Source of the DNA: Thermoleophilia bacterium
GTDB lineage: Bacteria > Actinomycetota > Thermoleophilia > Gaiellales > SKUG01
Reading direction: 5' to 3'
DNA: 6,901 bases
NCBI GenBank assembly: GCA_025964455.1
Contig: JAOPYU010000322.1
Span: 1 to 6,901 of the forward strand
Part shown: piece by piece, positions 5,941 through 6,901 of the stretch
Layout: the number at the start of each line of letters is the position of its first letter
Numbering within the stretch: the first letter of the stretch is position 1
Program-made: the position numbers and the translations under genes
Notes under the pieces: generated by a model
Told to the model about the DNA's origin: nothing
The model's input: only the letters and a program-made list of their open reading frames with translations
Databases searched by the model: none

Positions 5941-6901
5941 ATGGCGAAGACCGTGGAGCAGATCCGGGCGGAGTACGACGGCGCCGCAGGGCGCGCATTC
6001 TTCGCCGAGGGACGCTTCGCCGTCGTCAACTGCTCCTATCGCGATGGCAAGAACGGTCGCTTCGCGATCGTCGAGCTGCGTGACGGCAGCGGCTCGTTCA
6101 CGGCGCGCTGCTTCGACGCCGTGCTCATCGACGGGCTCACGGCTGCCGGTGCGATCGACGCGCGCCTGAAGGTGGAGGAGTTCAACAACGCGATGAGCTG
6201 CGTGATCAACGCATGGGACGTCGCCGAGCTCACCAACGACGACGTGCTGCGGCTCGGTGGCCTCGATCCCGAGGTGCACGCACAACGCGTCTCGCAGCTC
6301 GAGCAGTGGCTCGCCGAGTGCGACGGCACCGTCTACGGCGACATCCTGCGTGCTTGCTTCACCGAGGCTGGATCCTGGGACGACTTCTGCATGGCCCCGG
6401 CGGCCGTGCGCCTGCACCACGCCGAGCCGGGCGGGCTCGTGCGACATCTCGTCGAGGTCGGCCTGGCGGGGCTGGCGCTGCTCGATTCGACCGGCGCCGA
6501 GTACGACCGCGCCTACTTCCTCGCGGGCGTGTTCCTGCACGATCTCGGCAAGCTCGACACCTACACGCTGCCGCCGACGATCCAGTACACGGCGCACGGG
6601 CAGCTCGGCGAGCACCAGATCTGGTCCACGTTCCGCCTCGCCAAGGCGTGCGCGATCGTCGGTGCGCCACGCAGCGTGGAGGCGCGGCTCGTCCACATCG
6701 TCGAGCAGGCGCACGGCGCGTACAAGCACGCGGAGTGGCAGGACGCGCTCGGACCGGAGGCCAAGGCGCTCGCCGCCGCCGACTTCTTCTCGTCGCGCCT
6801 CGGCGAGACGGAGAAGGAACGCCGCTCGCGCGAGTCGCTCGATCGCCTGCTCGGTGACGAGGCCGCAGCGGGCGCTGCCCGCGGCTTCGACTCGCTCACC
6901 G
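5941..6901 (+). CDS. YhaM-like OB-fold/HD-domain phosphohydrolase, 3' end cut by the window
   Basis: 320 codons are visible and the frame is open at the right edge. The ATG at 5941 has an excellent ribosome binding site (AAGGGGAG, five bases upstream). Residues about 20-95 look like an OB-fold nucleic-acid-binding domain (AFFAEGRFAVVNCSYRDGKN, then FAIVELRDGSGSFTARCFDA). From about 152 comes an HD metal-dependent phosphohydrolase domain: PAAVRLHHAEPGGLVRHLVEV (HH 159-160, His169), FLAGVFLHDLGKLDTY (His200-Asp201), TAHGQLGEHQ (His225), VHIVEQAHG (His252, His258), and EAKALAAADFFSSRLG with Asp281. Order and motifs match YhaM/CBF1-type 3'-5' exoribonucleases, which pair an OB-fold with HD and trim RNA or single-stranded DNA in the cytoplasm. 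The family usually has SHHG where this protein has QAHG. Nuclease activity is inferred from the family. A different HD phosphohydrolase remains possible. The ending and exact length cannot be seen. Confidence 0.88.
   Translation, partial: MAKTVEQIRAEYDGAAGRAFFAEGRFAVVNCSYRDGKNGRFAIVELRDGSGSFTARCFDAVLIDGLTAAGAIDARLKVEEFNNAMSCVINAWDVAELTNDDVLRLGGLDPEVHAQRVSQLEQWLAECDGTVYGDILRACFTEAGSWDDFCMAPAAVRLHHAEPGGLVRHLVEVGLAGLALLDSTGAEYDRAYFLAGVFLHDLGKLDTYTLPPTIQYTAHGQLGEHQIWSTFRLAKACAIVGAPRSVEARLVHIVEQAHGAYKHAEWQDALGPEAKALAAADFFSSRLGETEKERRSRESLDRLLGDEAAAGAARGFDSLT

Noticed and set aside
5797..6729. 310-codon minus-strand frame opposite the HD gene
   Set aside because: It is antisense to the OB-HD protein with its strong ribosome binding site and conserved motifs; composition is shadow-like.

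Overview
The window is very GC-rich DNA with strongly GC-biased third codon positions, so open frames run on every strand and most long antisense frames are shadows. The protein families point to a high-GC Gram-positive actinobacterium. The LPFTG sortase substrate, a multi-spanning membrane domain with DALYLLYSPL and YPLGD motifs, and a secreted protein ending in a 'VRFRG-VTRTT-NVRGYASFTIPRGTR' type domain are styles I associate with Thermoleophilia (Solirubrobacterales/Patulibacter relatives). That placement is inference from recalled protein style, not from a search.

Layout. At the left edge (1-92) a possible gene start on the minus strand runs off the window. A strong hairpin at 181-204 lies downstream of a minus-strand gene (236-976) for a 246-residue, LPFTG-anchored surface protein with a CHVPPG...HLGHGD cysteine/histidine motif and two near-identical cysteine repeats. 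A 223-bp intergenic stretch (977-1199) holds three hairpin or inverted-repeat structures. Next, also on the minus strand (1200-2285), is a membrane protein with about ten transmembrane segments. It resembles the sensor half of GGDEF proteins but stops before any catalytic domain. A divergent intergenic region (2286-2399) separates it from a plus-strand gene (2400-3827) for a secreted protein, probably a seven-bladed propeller plus a C-terminal Ig-like domain, closed by a 12-bp terminator hairpin (3868-3894). The last two genes, also on the plus strand, are a complete asparagine synthetase B (3956-5839) and, after a 101-bp gap, a 3'-truncated YhaM-like OB-fold/HD-domain protein (5941 to the right edge).

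How the genes fit together. The left half encodes envelope functions: a wall-anchored stalk protein, a membrane protein and a secreted propeller. The right half encodes housekeeping functions: asparagine synthesis and a probable nucleic-acid-processing HD hydrolase. Hairpins and gaps suggest mostly single-gene transcription units; no tight operon is visible. No tRNA, rRNA, CRISPR array, insertion sequence or integrase was seen. I see no convincing new multi-gene system. The most unusual items are the surface protein with its Cys/His motif and repeats, the effector-less membrane sensor domain, and the regularly spaced blades of the secreted protein.
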